NCBI GenBank assembly: GCA_964543235.1 | Contig: CAZIXE010000034.1 | Coordinates: 1 to 40,493, forward strand | Origin: JANMMJ01 sp964543235 | Lineage (GTDB): Bacteria > Pseudomonadota > Alphaproteobacteria > Rhizobiales > Aestuariivirgaceae | Reading direction: 5' to 3' | Length of the DNA stretch: 40,493 nucleotides | Shown here: one piece after another, positions 7,706 through 14,921 of the stretch | Position numbering within the stretch: position 1 is the stretch's first letter | How the letters are laid out: every line of letters begins with the position of its first letter | Position numbers and translations under genes: made by a program | Notes under the pieces: model-generated | What the model was told of the DNA's origin: nothing | The model's database searches: none | Seen by the model: only the letters and a program-made list of their open reading frames with translations

Positions 7706-8659
7706 ATGGGAGATCTCGCGCTGGTCGGAGATATCGGCGGTACCAATTCGCGCTTCGGATTGGTTGAGCCGGGCACGACCGATATTCGTGATATCGAGGC
7801 CCTGAAGAACGACAATTTTCCATCACTCGAAGACGCAGCCCGGGCGTATCTGAAGGCCAAGGGCATTGCCGCCACGAAGGCCACGGCCATCGCCATTGCG
7901 GCGCCGGTCACCGGCGAGGTGCTCTCACTCACCAATCGCGCATGGTCATTCACGCGCGATTCGCTCAGGGCTGCCGTCAATACCGGGGAGTTGCGGGTTC
8001 TCAATGATTTCGAGGTGCTGGCACTCTCACTGCCGCATTTGAAACCGCATGAGCTGGCCCAGATCGGTGGCAAGACTCCCGACAAACCGGGGGTCAAGCT
8101 GGTGCTCGGCCCCGGCACGGGGCTTGGTATGGCCACGCTGGCGCCCACGCCCCGAGGCGGCTGGATGGCTATCCCCGGGGAACTTGGCCATGTCACGTTG
8201 CCCGTTGTGACCCGCGAGGAGTTCGACTGGCGCGAGGCGATGAGCCTGCCCGGGGTGCTGTTCGAGTCAGAGGACGCGGTGACCGGGCCCGGCCTCCTCA
8301 GGATGTATCGTGCCCGGGCCGAGATGCGCGGTGTCGAGGCCATCCACCAAACGCCCGAAGCCGTACTGCAGGCCGGCCTCAAGGGTGACGACAGCATTGC
8401 CAGACAAACACTCGAGCAGTTCGTCATCTGGCTGGCCAGACTGGCTGGCGATGCGGCCATGACCATGCAAGCCTATGGCGGGGTCTACCTGGCCGGTGGC
8501 ATTGCCCCGACCATCGTGGACTTCCTGCGCCAGAGCAAGTTCCGCGAGACCTTCCAGGAAAAGGGGCGGCTGGCGCATTTCATGCGTCCCATCCCGGTCT
8601 ATGTCATAACGGCTTCCTATCCGGCACTGACCGGCTGCGCGGCGGCGCTCCTCAGCTAA
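7706..8659 (+). CDS. glk: Glucokinase
   Basis: This enzyme phosphorylates glucose with ATP to glucose 6-phosphate in the cytosol and feeds the zwf-pgl-edd-eda operon at 31435-36028. The 317-residue protein has the Glk-type ATP motif VGDIGGTNSRFGLV (7-20), the sugar-binding and catalytic Asn100-Asp101 in LNDFEVLALSLP, the phosphate motif GPGTGLG (135-141) and PGELGHVTL (157-165). These fit the E. coli Glk family rather than ROK kinases. The ATG at 7706 starts right before the first strand; other nearby ATGs are out of frame. The gene lies 42 nt after the phosphoribosyltransferase gene and its last 8 bases overlap the end of uppP, convergently. Confidence 0.95.
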   Translation: MGDLALVGDIGGTNSRFGLVEPGTTDIRDIEALKNDNFPSLEDAARAYLKAKGIAATKATAIAIAAPVTGEVLSLTNRAWSFTRDSLRAAVNTGELRVLNDFEVLALSLPHLKPHELAQIGGKTPDKPGVKLVLGPGTGLGMATLAPTPRGGWMAIPGELGHVTLPVVTREEFDWREAMSLPGVLFESEDAVTGPGLLRMYRARAEMRGVEAIHQTPEAVLQAGLKGDDSIARQTLEQFVIWLARLAGDAAMTMQAYGGVYLAGGIAPTIVDFLRQSKFRETFQEKGRLAHFMRPIPVYVITASYPALTGCAAALLS

Positions 8660-9473
8660 CGGCCGCCAGCTGTACGCCGGAATGGATGAGGACGAGCAGG
8701 ACAATCCCAAGGATCACCCGGTAAACTGCGAACCACAGCATGCTGAACCGCCGCAGCACCGCCATCAGGAAGGCAATAGCCAGAAAAGCCGTCAATATCG
8801 TGAGCAACCCCGTCAAGATGGCATCAAAGCCGATGGCGGAGCCCTCCTCAATTGCATCGCCGAGAACCAGAACCCCCGAGCCGGCAATGGCCGGCAAACC
8901 CAGGAGGAACGAAAAGCGTGCCGATTCAGGCCGCGAAAAACCCATAAAGCGTTGCACTGTCATGGTAATTCCGGACCGGCTGGTGCCCGGAACAATAGCC
9001 ATGGCCTGGGCAATGCCGACCAGCACGGCAGGACCCAAACGCATGTCCTCCATCGTCTTGCGGGTCGTGCCGAACGCATCGGCGGCGTAGAGCAGGATGC
9101 CAAAGATGATCGCGTTCCAGGCAACGAGTTGGGCGGAGCGGAAGTGGTCCATATAGCCCATCTTCTCAAGGAACAGACCGAAGACGACGGCCGGAATTGT
9201 TGCCGCAACGATGATCAGGGAAAGGCGGCCATAGGGCGTGATACGACCGCGCAGCAAGTCGTAGGCTCCACCCAGCAGCTTGAGCACGTCGCGCCAGAAA
9301 TAGACGATGACAGCGATGAAGGATCCCATGTGTACCATCACGTCGGTTACCAGCCCCTGGTCCTTCCAGCCCGTGAGAATTGGCACAAGAATGAGATGAC
9401 CGGACGATGAAATGGGCAGGAACTCGGTGATGCCCTGGATGAGTGCCAGGACGATGATCTGTTCAAGTGGCAT
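8652..9473 (-). CDS. uppP: Undecaprenyl-diphosphatase UppP (BacA)
   Basis: This integral membrane phosphatase removes one phosphate from undecaprenyl diphosphate, recycling the lipid carrier for peptidoglycan and polysaccharide export. The 273-residue protein has both signature motifs: ITEFLPISSSGHL (15-27, with the catalytic Glu and the SGH group) and VPGTSRSGIT (161-170, with Arg166). Some eight hydrophobic helices fill the rest. The frame is open to 9542, but the ATG at 9473 gives the standard N terminus MPLEQIIVLALIQG. It is transcribed away from the glutathione transferase gene and converges on glk. Confidence 0.97.
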   Translation of the reverse strand: MPLEQIIVLALIQGITEFLPISSSGHLILVPILTGWKDQGLVTDVMVHMGSFIAVIVYFWRDVLKLLGGAYDLLRGRITPYGRLSLIIVAATIPAVVFGLFLEKMGYMDHFRSAQLVAWNAIIFGILLYAADAFGTTRKTMEDMRLGPAVLVGIAQAMAIVPGTSRSGITMTVQRFMGFSRPESARFSFLLGLPAIAGSGVLVLGDAIEEGSAIGFDAILTGLLTILTAFLAIAFLMAVLRRFSMLWFAVYRVILGIVLLVLIHSGVQLAAVS

Positions 9474-9612
9474 TTTGTCGAATCCCCGCAGCGACGCCGA
9501 ATCTTGCCACCTCGCATAGCCTCCTCTATTCGAATGCCGCAAGTGAATTGCAGTAAACTACCAGCCAAGGCGGACCAACGCGGTTTCGCTTCCAGAGTTT
9601 TCTCAATCGACC

Positions 9613-10296
9613 ATGCCCACCCTCCACCATTTTCCTCTTGATCCTTTCAGCCGCAGATTGCGCCTCTCGCTCGCCGAGTACGGTGAGGAAACGATTCTGG
9701 TCGAGGAAAAACCCTGGGAGCCGAGCAAGGAGCTGATGGCTCTCAATCCGGCGGGGGTAATCCCGGTGCTGGTCGATCAAGATGGAACAGCCGTAAGCGG
9801 CATCGAGGCGCTGACCGAATATCTCGAGGAGACCCGCGGGTCAAAGACGGCTCTCATTCCCGGCAATACGGCGCAACGTGCTGAGGTGCGGCGGCTTGCC
9901 GGATGGTTCGATACGAAGTTTTATGCGGAAGTTACGGAACCCATGCTGATGGAAAAGATCATCCGAAGGTTCATGCCCCGCGAGATCGGCGGGGGGCCAC
10001 CCGAGATGACGCGGGTGCGCCGCGCAATGGAACTGATCAAGGCGCATCTCGACTATATCGGCCAGCTTGCCGACCGGCGGAAGTGGCTGGCCGGCAGTCA
10101 CCTGTCCATTGCCGACCTAGCAGCAGCCGGCCATCTTTCGGCCATCGACTATCTCGGCAATGTGCCGTGGAATGACTTCCCTTCGGCGAAGGGTTGGTAT
10201 CAACGCATCAAGTCCCGTCCGTCGTTCAGACCCTTGCTTGCCGACAGCGTGCGCGGCGTTGCCCCACCCTCATCCTACGCGGATCTCGATTTTTGA
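9613..10296 (+). CDS. Glutathione S-transferase family protein
   Basis: This 227-residue cytosolic protein has an N-terminal thioredoxin-fold domain (PLDPFSRRLRLSLAEYG at 9-25, LNPAGVIPVLVD, and the glutathione-binding SGIEALTEYLEE) and an all-helical C-terminal domain containing LAGSHLSIADLAAAGHLS. This is the usual two-domain layout. The likely active-site serine lies in PFSRRLR. The substrate is unknown. The gene's TGA overlaps the likely TTG start of queG, so the two are probably co-translated, a common arrangement in alphaproteobacteria whose meaning is not established. Confidence 0.92.
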   Translation: MPTLHHFPLDPFSRRLRLSLAEYGEETILVEEKPWEPSKELMALNPAGVIPVLVDQDGTAVSGIEALTEYLEETRGSKTALIPGNTAQRAEVRRLAGWFDTKFYAEVTEPMLMEKIIRRFMPREIGGGPPEMTRVRRAMELIKAHLDYIGQLADRRKWLAGSHLSIADLAAAGHLSAIDYLGNVPWNDFPSAKGWYQRIKSRPSFRPLLADSVRGVAPPSSYADLDF

Positions 10297-11414
10297 ACGG
10301 CGCGGCGCTCGCAGACGCCCTCAGACTCCGCGCCAAGGAACTCGGCTTCGACGCTTGCGGTTTCACCGACGCCAGGCTGCCCGAGCGGGCCGGGCGCCGG
10401 CTCATGCAGTTCGTCGGTGAGGGCCGCCACGGCGACATGACCTGGATGGCCGATACGCTGGACCGCCGCAAGTCTCCCGACAATATCTGGCCCGAAGCCC
10501 GTACGGCGGTCGTCGTGGCCATGAACTATGGTCCCGAGAGCGATCCACTGCAGCGGCTCCAAGACCACGGGCTCGGCAACATCTCAGTCTACGCTCTGGG
10601 ACGCGACTATCATGACGTGGTCAAGGGAAGGCTCAAACACCTCGCGCAATGGCTGGCGCGCGAGACCAATTCGGCCGTCAAAGTCTTCGTTGATACGGCG
10701 CCACTCATGGAAAAGCCTCTGGCTGAGGCTGCCGGCATCGGCTGGCAGGGGAAGCACACCAATCTGGTGTCCCGACAATTGGGTTCATGGTTCTTTCTCG
10801 GTGTCATTCTCACACAGGCGGAAATGCCCCGGGACGCAGAGTATCAGGACCGGTGCGGCACATGTTCGGCTTGCCTTGCGATCTGTCCAACCAAGGCATT
10901 TCCGGCACCCTACCAGCTCGACGCCCGTCGCTGCATTTCCTATCTCACCATCGAGCATAAGGGGCATATCGGCAGGGAGTTCAGAGCCGCCATGGGCAAC
11001 CGCATTTTCGGCTGCGACGACTGCCTGGCCGTATGCCCGTGGAACAAATTTGCGAAGGCGGCGCGCGAGGCCAAACTGCAGGCGCGACACGAGATCCAAG
11101 AGTTGAGACTGGCTCATCTGCTGGCAATTGACGATGCCGCTTTCCGCAGACTGTTCGCGGGATCGCCAGTGAGGCGTACCGGCCGAAACCGGTTCACGCG
11201 CAATGTCCTCATTGCTGCCGGTAATTCGAAAGACACATCGCTCGTCCCGGCCATCAAGCTGCTGCTTGGCGATGCTTCGCCACTCGTGCGCGCCATGGCC
11301 GTGTGGGCGCTTTCGCAACTTGACCCGCATGATTTTGCCGGTGAGCGATCACAACGCATGGCGTCCGAGCGCGACAAGGATGTGCGGCGCGAATGGGAGT
11401 CAGGTTCGGGATGA
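10293..11414 (+). CDS. queG: Epoxyqueuosine reductase QueG
   Basis: QueG is a cobalamin- and iron-sulfur-dependent enzyme that reduces epoxyqueuosine to queuosine in tRNA, the last step of the pathway. The 373-residue protein has two [4Fe-4S] motifs, CGTCSACLAICPTKAF (Cys188, 191, 194, 198) and CDDCLAVCPWNKF (Cys241, 244, 248). The proposed catalytic Asp134 is in VFVDTAPLMEKPLAE, and a HEAT-like C-terminal stretch includes LVPAIKLLLGDASPLVRAMA. I place the start at a TTG (10293) that overlaps the transferase stop as TTGA and begins the conserved N terminus. An upstream ATG at 10194 would add 33 residues unlike the family. The stop overlaps the next gene by ATGA. Confidence 0.95.
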   Translation: MNGAALADALRLRAKELGFDACGFTDARLPERAGRRLMQFVGEGRHGDMTWMADTLDRRKSPDNIWPEARTAVVVAMNYGPESDPLQRLQDHGLGNISVYALGRDYHDVVKGRLKHLAQWLARETNSAVKVFVDTAPLMEKPLAEAAGIGWQGKHTNLVSRQLGSWFFLGVILTQAEMPRDAEYQDRCGTCSACLAICPTKAFPAPYQLDARRCISYLTIEHKGHIGREFRAAMGNRIFGCDDCLAVCPWNKFAKAAREAKLQARHEIQELRLAHLLAIDDAAFRRLFAGSPVRRTGRNRFTRNVLIAAGNSKDTSLVPAIKLLLGDASPLVRAMAVWALSQLDPHDFAGERSQRMASERDKDVRREWESGSG

Positions 11415-12328
11415 CGGGCCGATTGCTGTGTTTTGGGTTCGGGTTCAGCGCCCGCCACCTAGCCCGCCATCTCATGGAACGCGGGTGGCACGTTTCAGCC
11501 ACGACCCGCAGTGCGGAGGGCCAGGCGGCGATCGTTGCGGCGGGATGCCATGCATTGCCTTTCCCGGCCCCCGCAAGCGCATTCGAGCGGATAACCCATG
11601 TGCTGGCTTCGGCACCGCCGCAGGAAGATGGCGATCCGGTGCTGAAGGCGCATTTTCGGCAACTTTGCGCACTCGGCGACAGAATAGCCTGGGCGGGATA
11701 TCTCTCGACAACAGGTGTCTATGGCGATGCCGACGGGGGCTGGGTCGATGAGGATTCACCACTGCTACCGAATACAGCGCGAGGCCAGCGGCGTCTCAAC
11801 GCCGAAAACGGCTGGCTGAACCTGTATCGGGACTGCGGGGTGCCAGTCCATCTCTTCAGGCTGGCAGGGATCTACGGTCCCGGACGCAACCAGCTGCTGG
11901 CAATTCTCGACGGCAGCGCGCACCGCGTCATCAAAGCGGGCCAGGTGTTCAGCCGCATTCACGTCGAGGATATCGCCGGCATCCTCCTGGCGTCGATCGA
12001 ACGGCCCGCCCCCGGCCGGGCGTACAACGTCTGTGATGATGAACCCTCGCCTCCGCAGGATGTTGTGGCGTTCGCGGCAGAGCTGCTTGGACGACCGCTG
12101 CCACCGGAGATTCCTTTTGAGCTGGCCAGGCTGTCGCCCATGGCGCGCAGTTTCTATGCCGACTCCAAGCGGGTCTCGAACCAACGGATCAAGAAAGAAC
12201 TCGGCTACCGGCTGCTCTATCGCAACTATCGGGAAGGCCTCACTGCACTTGCCGCGCAAGCTGGTCTGCTGCCGCCGACACGATCCGGAGATGGCCCGGC
12301 GCCGACAAGCGATGGTCGCCTCCCTTGA
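11411..12328 (+). CDS. NAD(P)-dependent epimerase/dehydratase-like SDR protein
   Basis: This 305-residue extended short-chain dehydrogenase/reductase-fold protein is of the YeeZ-like type. It has the N-terminal nucleotide-binding motif GFGFSARHLARHL (9-21), WAGYLSTTGVYGDADGGWVD, the strand FRLAGIYGPGRN, and FSRIHVEDIAGILLA. The usual YxxxK pair is not obvious: the equivalent position appears as QRRLNAENGW, so catalysis is uncertain. The function of this group is unknown. The start overlaps queG by ATGA. The last 89 nt overlap, on the opposite strand, the end of the alpha/beta hydrolase gene. Confidence 0.85.
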   Translation: MTGRLLCFGFGFSARHLARHLMERGWHVSATTRSAEGQAAIVAAGCHALPFPAPASAFERITHVLASAPPQEDGDPVLKAHFRQLCALGDRIAWAGYLSTTGVYGDADGGWVDEDSPLLPNTARGQRRLNAENGWLNLYRDCGVPVHLFRLAGIYGPGRNQLLAILDGSAHRVIKAGQVFSRIHVEDIAGILLASIERPAPGRAYNVCDDEPSPPQDVVAFAAELLGRPLPPEIPFELARLSPMARSFYADSKRVSNQRIKKELGYRLLYRNYREGLTALAAQAGLLPPTRSGDGPAPTSDGRLP

Positions 12329-12998
12329 TGAGTGTAAGACGGATGTCGTCGCCCTTCAGCGCGTCGTAGGTCCGCTTGGCATGTTGCCAGGGTACATCCA
12401 TATCGGCGTCGCCCTGGAGGATGTGGACCGGACAGGCCACTGGAATATCACCATCGAGGAGAAGGTGACGATAGCCATCGTCAATCAACCTGCGGGTAAT
12501 GGCATAGGGACCACCATAGGCAGATGGTCGATGCCACACGCCCTGGGTGGCAATCGATTCCCGCGCTTCCGGTGGCATCTGCTGCCACATCAAGGCCGCG
12601 GTCATGTCGGTGGCCGGTGCGATCAGAAGCAGCCCGGCAATCCGCTTCCCCGCCAGGCGCCGGTAGAGAAGCAGCGCCAGCCAACCACCCATGCTGGAAC
12701 CGATTACAATGCGGGGACCCGTGGTATGGCGCTCAAACATGTGAACGGCCTGGTCAAGCCACCCGGTGATCGTTCCATCGAGAAAGTCGCCACCCGAGGC
12801 GCCGTGGCCGGAATAGTCAAAGCGCAGACAGGGCCGGTCCGTTTGCCGGGCGAGTTCCGCCACGGCCTCCGCCTTGGTGCCGGTCATGTCCGACATGAAC
12901 CCGCCAAGCCAGAAAAAGCCGCACCTGCGGCCGTCATCGACCGCGCCGTCCGCCCGCCAGGCCAGGTCCAGGCCCGGGGCAAATTCTTCCTTGGGCAC
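12240..12998 (-). CDS. Alpha/beta hydrolase, ABHD10-like
   Basis: This 252-residue serine hydrolase has an alpha/beta fold: LGGFMSDMTGTKA (oxyanion region), FDYSGHGASGG, the nucleophile elbow GSSMGG (Ser102), the acid in QGDADMDVPW and the histidine in KGGDHRLS. The pattern resembles bacterial relatives of mammalian ABHD10, a thioesterase/esterase; the substrate here is unknown. I choose a GTG start at 12998 because it has AAGGAGG 9 nt upstream and a plausible N terminus. The longer frame from 13034 starts with TTG and has no ribosome binding site. The 3' end overlaps the SDR gene antisense, and the catalytic-His codon lies within that overlap. It is divergent from infC. Confidence 0.88.
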   Translation of the reverse strand: MPKEEFAPGLDLAWRADGAVDDGRRCGFFWLGGFMSDMTGTKAEAVAELARQTDRPCLRFDYSGHGASGGDFLDGTITGWLDQAVHMFERHTTGPRIVIGSSMGGWLALLLYRRLAGKRIAGLLLIAPATDMTAALMWQQMPPEARESIATQGVWHRPSAYGGPYAITRRLIDDGYRHLLLDGDIPVACPVHILQGDADMDVPWQHAKRTYDALKGDDIRLTLIKGGDHRLSAPGHLRIVSAAADQLARQVQ

Positions 12999-13135
12999 TG
13001 AAGTAGCCCTCCTTGACTTCACCCCCATATTCAATGTCTAACCATCGCCTTGCAACCGGACCCGCGAGAATCGTGGTGTTCAGCCGGTCCACCAGAGGAG
13101 ACACACGACACTTGAGCATACCCCCGAGGAGGCCT

Positions 13136-13675
13136 ATGGGCGGCCGCGGCCAACCGCAAGCCCCTGTCAAGGAAGAAGGACACAGAATCAATAATCGCAT
13201 CGAAGCCCGGGAAGTCCGACTGATCGATGCCGCCGGCGAAAACAGGGGGGTCGTTCCCACCCGGCAGGCCCTGATGATTGCGGAGGAGGCCGGGCTCGAT
13301 CTGGTCGAGGTATCCCCCGACGCCAAGCCTCCGGTTGCCAAGATCCTCGATTACGGCAAGTTCAAGTATCAGGAACAGAAGAAGGCGAACGAAGCGCGCA
13401 AGAAGCAGAAGATCATCGAAATCAAGGAAATCAAGATGCGCCCGATGATCGACGACCACGACTATGATGTAAAAATGAAGGCCATCAAACGGTTCTTCGA
13501 GGATGGCGACAAGGTCAAGATCACGCTGCGCTTCCGCGGCCGCGAGATGGCGCATCAGGAACTCGGCCAAGAGCTGCTCGACCGGGTGAAGAAGGACACC
13601 GCAGAAATCGCCAAGGTCGAGTCCGAGCCGCGTTTCGAGGGCCGGCAAATCGTCATGATCCTGTCGCCGCGCTAG
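13136..13675 (+). CDS. infC: Translation initiation factor IF-3
   Basis: IF-3 binds the 30S subunit, keeps subunits apart and checks start codons. The 179-residue protein has the N domain (HRINNRIEAREVRLID, LDLVEVSPDAKPPVAKILDYGKFKY), the lysine-rich linker helix and the C domain (IKMRPMIDDHDYDVKMKAIKRFFEDGDKVK, quoted as consecutive parts of one domain). The start is uncertain: ATG 13136 gives a normal-length N terminus, but AGGAGG lies only 3 nt before it. A TTG at 13112 has AGAGGAG 11 nt upstream and is an alternative. infC genes are known to use weak starts for self-control. Unusually, rpmI-rplT do not follow directly but come 2.6 kb later. Confidence 0.95.
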   Translation: MGGRGQPQAPVKEEGHRINNRIEAREVRLIDAAGENRGVVPTRQALMIAEEAGLDLVEVSPDAKPPVAKILDYGKFKYQEQKKANEARKKQKIIEIKEIKMRPMIDDHDYDVKMKAIKRFFEDGDKVKITLRFRGREMAHQELGQELLDRVKKDTAEIAKVESEPRFEGRQIVMILSPR

Positions 13676-13689
13676 TTTCTTAGTCGAAA

Positions 13690-13742
13690 CTGACAAATCG
13701 CTGACAAAGCCCATGGGCGGGCCGTCAGCGGTCTCCTATACT
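13690..13742 (+). promoter_or_regulatory. Direct-repeat operator and -10 element before the PepSY/two-component operon
   Basis: Two identical octamers CTGACAAA begin at 13690 and 13701, exactly 11 bp apart (one helical turn). They lie just after infC. A -10-like TATACT lies at 13737-13742, with no good -35 element at the right distance. OmpR/PhoP-family regulators bind tandem direct repeats with this period and often replace a poor -35, so this is a good candidate site for self-regulation by the response regulator encoded at 14256. Binding is inferred. Confidence 0.5.
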
Positions 13743-13814
13743 ATTGCAAGCCGACTTGGGCCCGCTTCCGCGGAGCGTGCCCTTTGGACGGCATAAGGCT
13801 TTGCAGTACTGACG

Positions 13815-14252
13815 ATGATGACGATGGACCGGCGGAGGTTCCTTGCCCTGATGCTTGCACTAGCGGCGCTGCCATCCGCGGCGGCGCCAGCTGCCGCCAA
13901 GGATGGCGAGGGCAGCGATGACGATGGCGGTGGCAAGGGACGCGGCGGCGACGACGGCCAGGATGACGATCGCGATGACGGCGACAACAGAGACGATGAT
14001 CGCGACGATGATGGCGACGACAAAGACGACCGCAAGGCGGCTCGAGACGCGGTGCGCAGTGGCGAGGCGGCGAGCCTCCGCGATATCCTCAAACTGATCC
14101 GCCGGCGCTACAACGGCGAGATCGTTGACGTTAAGCTCAGACGTGGTGCGAACCTGACCTATCGGATCAGGATGCTCGGCAACGATGGCAAGCTGTGGTC
14201 GATCACGGTCGATGCCAAGAGCCGCAGAATCCTCACGGTTTCGGGGAAATAG
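13815..14252 (+). CDS. Exported PepSY-domain protein with Asp-rich linker
   Basis: This 145-residue protein has three parts. First is an export signal with a twin-arginine-like motif DRRRFLALM (about 5-13) and a cleavage region near APAAA. Second is a 46-residue segment with 22 aspartates (within about 29-75), full of DDD, DDG and DGDD groups typical of divalent-cation binding. Third is a C-terminal PepSY-like domain (AASLRDILKLIRRRYNGEIV, then YRIRMLGNDGKLWSITVDA). It is the first gene of an operon with a response regulator and kinase, the arrangement of FeuN-FeuP-FeuQ in rhizobia, where the small periplasmic FeuN restrains the kinase. A cation-sensing accessory role is inferred. Starts at 13818 or 13824 are also possible. 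Confidence 0.82.
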   Translation: MMTMDRRRFLALMLALAALPSAAAPAAAKDGEGSDDDGGGKGRGGDDGQDDDRDDGDNRDDDRDDDGDDKDDRKAARDAVRSGEAASLRDILKLIRRRYNGEIVDVKLRRGANLTYRIRMLGNDGKLWSITVDAKSRRILTVSGK

Positions 14253-14255
14253 TGC

Positions 14256-14921
14256 ATGCGAGTGCTGATCGCGGAGGATGAGAGCCGGGTTGCCGGCGAC
14301 ATTGCGGAGGCGCTGGCGGCGGGTGGGCTTATCGCGGAAATTGCCCGCGATGGTGAGGAAGCCTGGTTCCGCGGCGGGACAGAGGCCTATGCAGCCATCG
14401 TCCTGGATCTGGGACTTCCAAAGATCGACGGCATCACGGTGCTCAAACGCTGGCGGCAGGAGGGTGTGACGACGCCGGTCATCGTGCTGACAGCGCGGGG
14501 CAGCTGGAGCGAGCGGGTGGAAGGCATCGATGCCGGGGCCGACGACTATCTGCCCAAGCCCTTCCGGATGGAGGAGCTGATGGCACGGGTGAGGGCCCTT
14601 ATCCGGCGCGCCAGCGGAAGGCCGGAGCCGGTGATCAAGGTCGGGCCGGTGGCCCTCGATCCGCGCATCAGGCAGGTTACGGTCGACGGCATTCCTGTCG
14701 GGCTGACACCGCTCGAGTACCGCCTGCTCAGCTATCTGATGCACAACCGTGGCAGAGTCATTTCCCAGCCGGAATTGAGCGAGAATCTCTACTCGCATGA
14801 CAGCGAGCGCGATTCGAATGCGATCGAAGCGCTCATGGGCCGGCTGCGGCGGAAGCTCAAGGTGGATATCATCGCGACGCGCCGTGGCTTCGGGTACCTG
14901 ATCGGAAACGGCGGGGAATGA
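14256..14921 (+). CDS. OmpR-family response regulator, FeuP/PhoP-like
   Basis: This is a 221-residue DNA-binding response regulator. The receiver domain (1-120) has the acidic pair in AEDES (7-11), phospho-acceptor Asp51 in VLDLGLP, Thr in LTARG and Lys in YLPKPF. The C-terminal winged-helix domain (about 128-218) has GLTPLEYRLLSYLMHNRGRV and IEALMGRLRRKL. The sequence resembles the FeuP/PhoP branch closely (GITVLKRWR, GIDAGADDYLPKPF, RRGFGYLI). It should bind tandem direct repeats; such a repeat lies upstream at 13690-13708. It is 3 nt downstream of the PepSY gene, and its stop overlaps the kinase start by ATGA. Confidence 0.95.
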   Translation: MRVLIAEDESRVAGDIAEALAAGGLIAEIARDGEEAWFRGGTEAYAAIVLDLGLPKIDGITVLKRWRQEGVTTPVIVLTARGSWSERVEGIDAGADDYLPKPFRMEELMARVRALIRRASGRPEPVIKVGPVALDPRIRQVTVDGIPVGLTPLEYRLLSYLMHNRGRVISQPELSENLYSHDSERDSNAIEALMGRLRRKLKVDIIATRRGFGYLIGNGGE

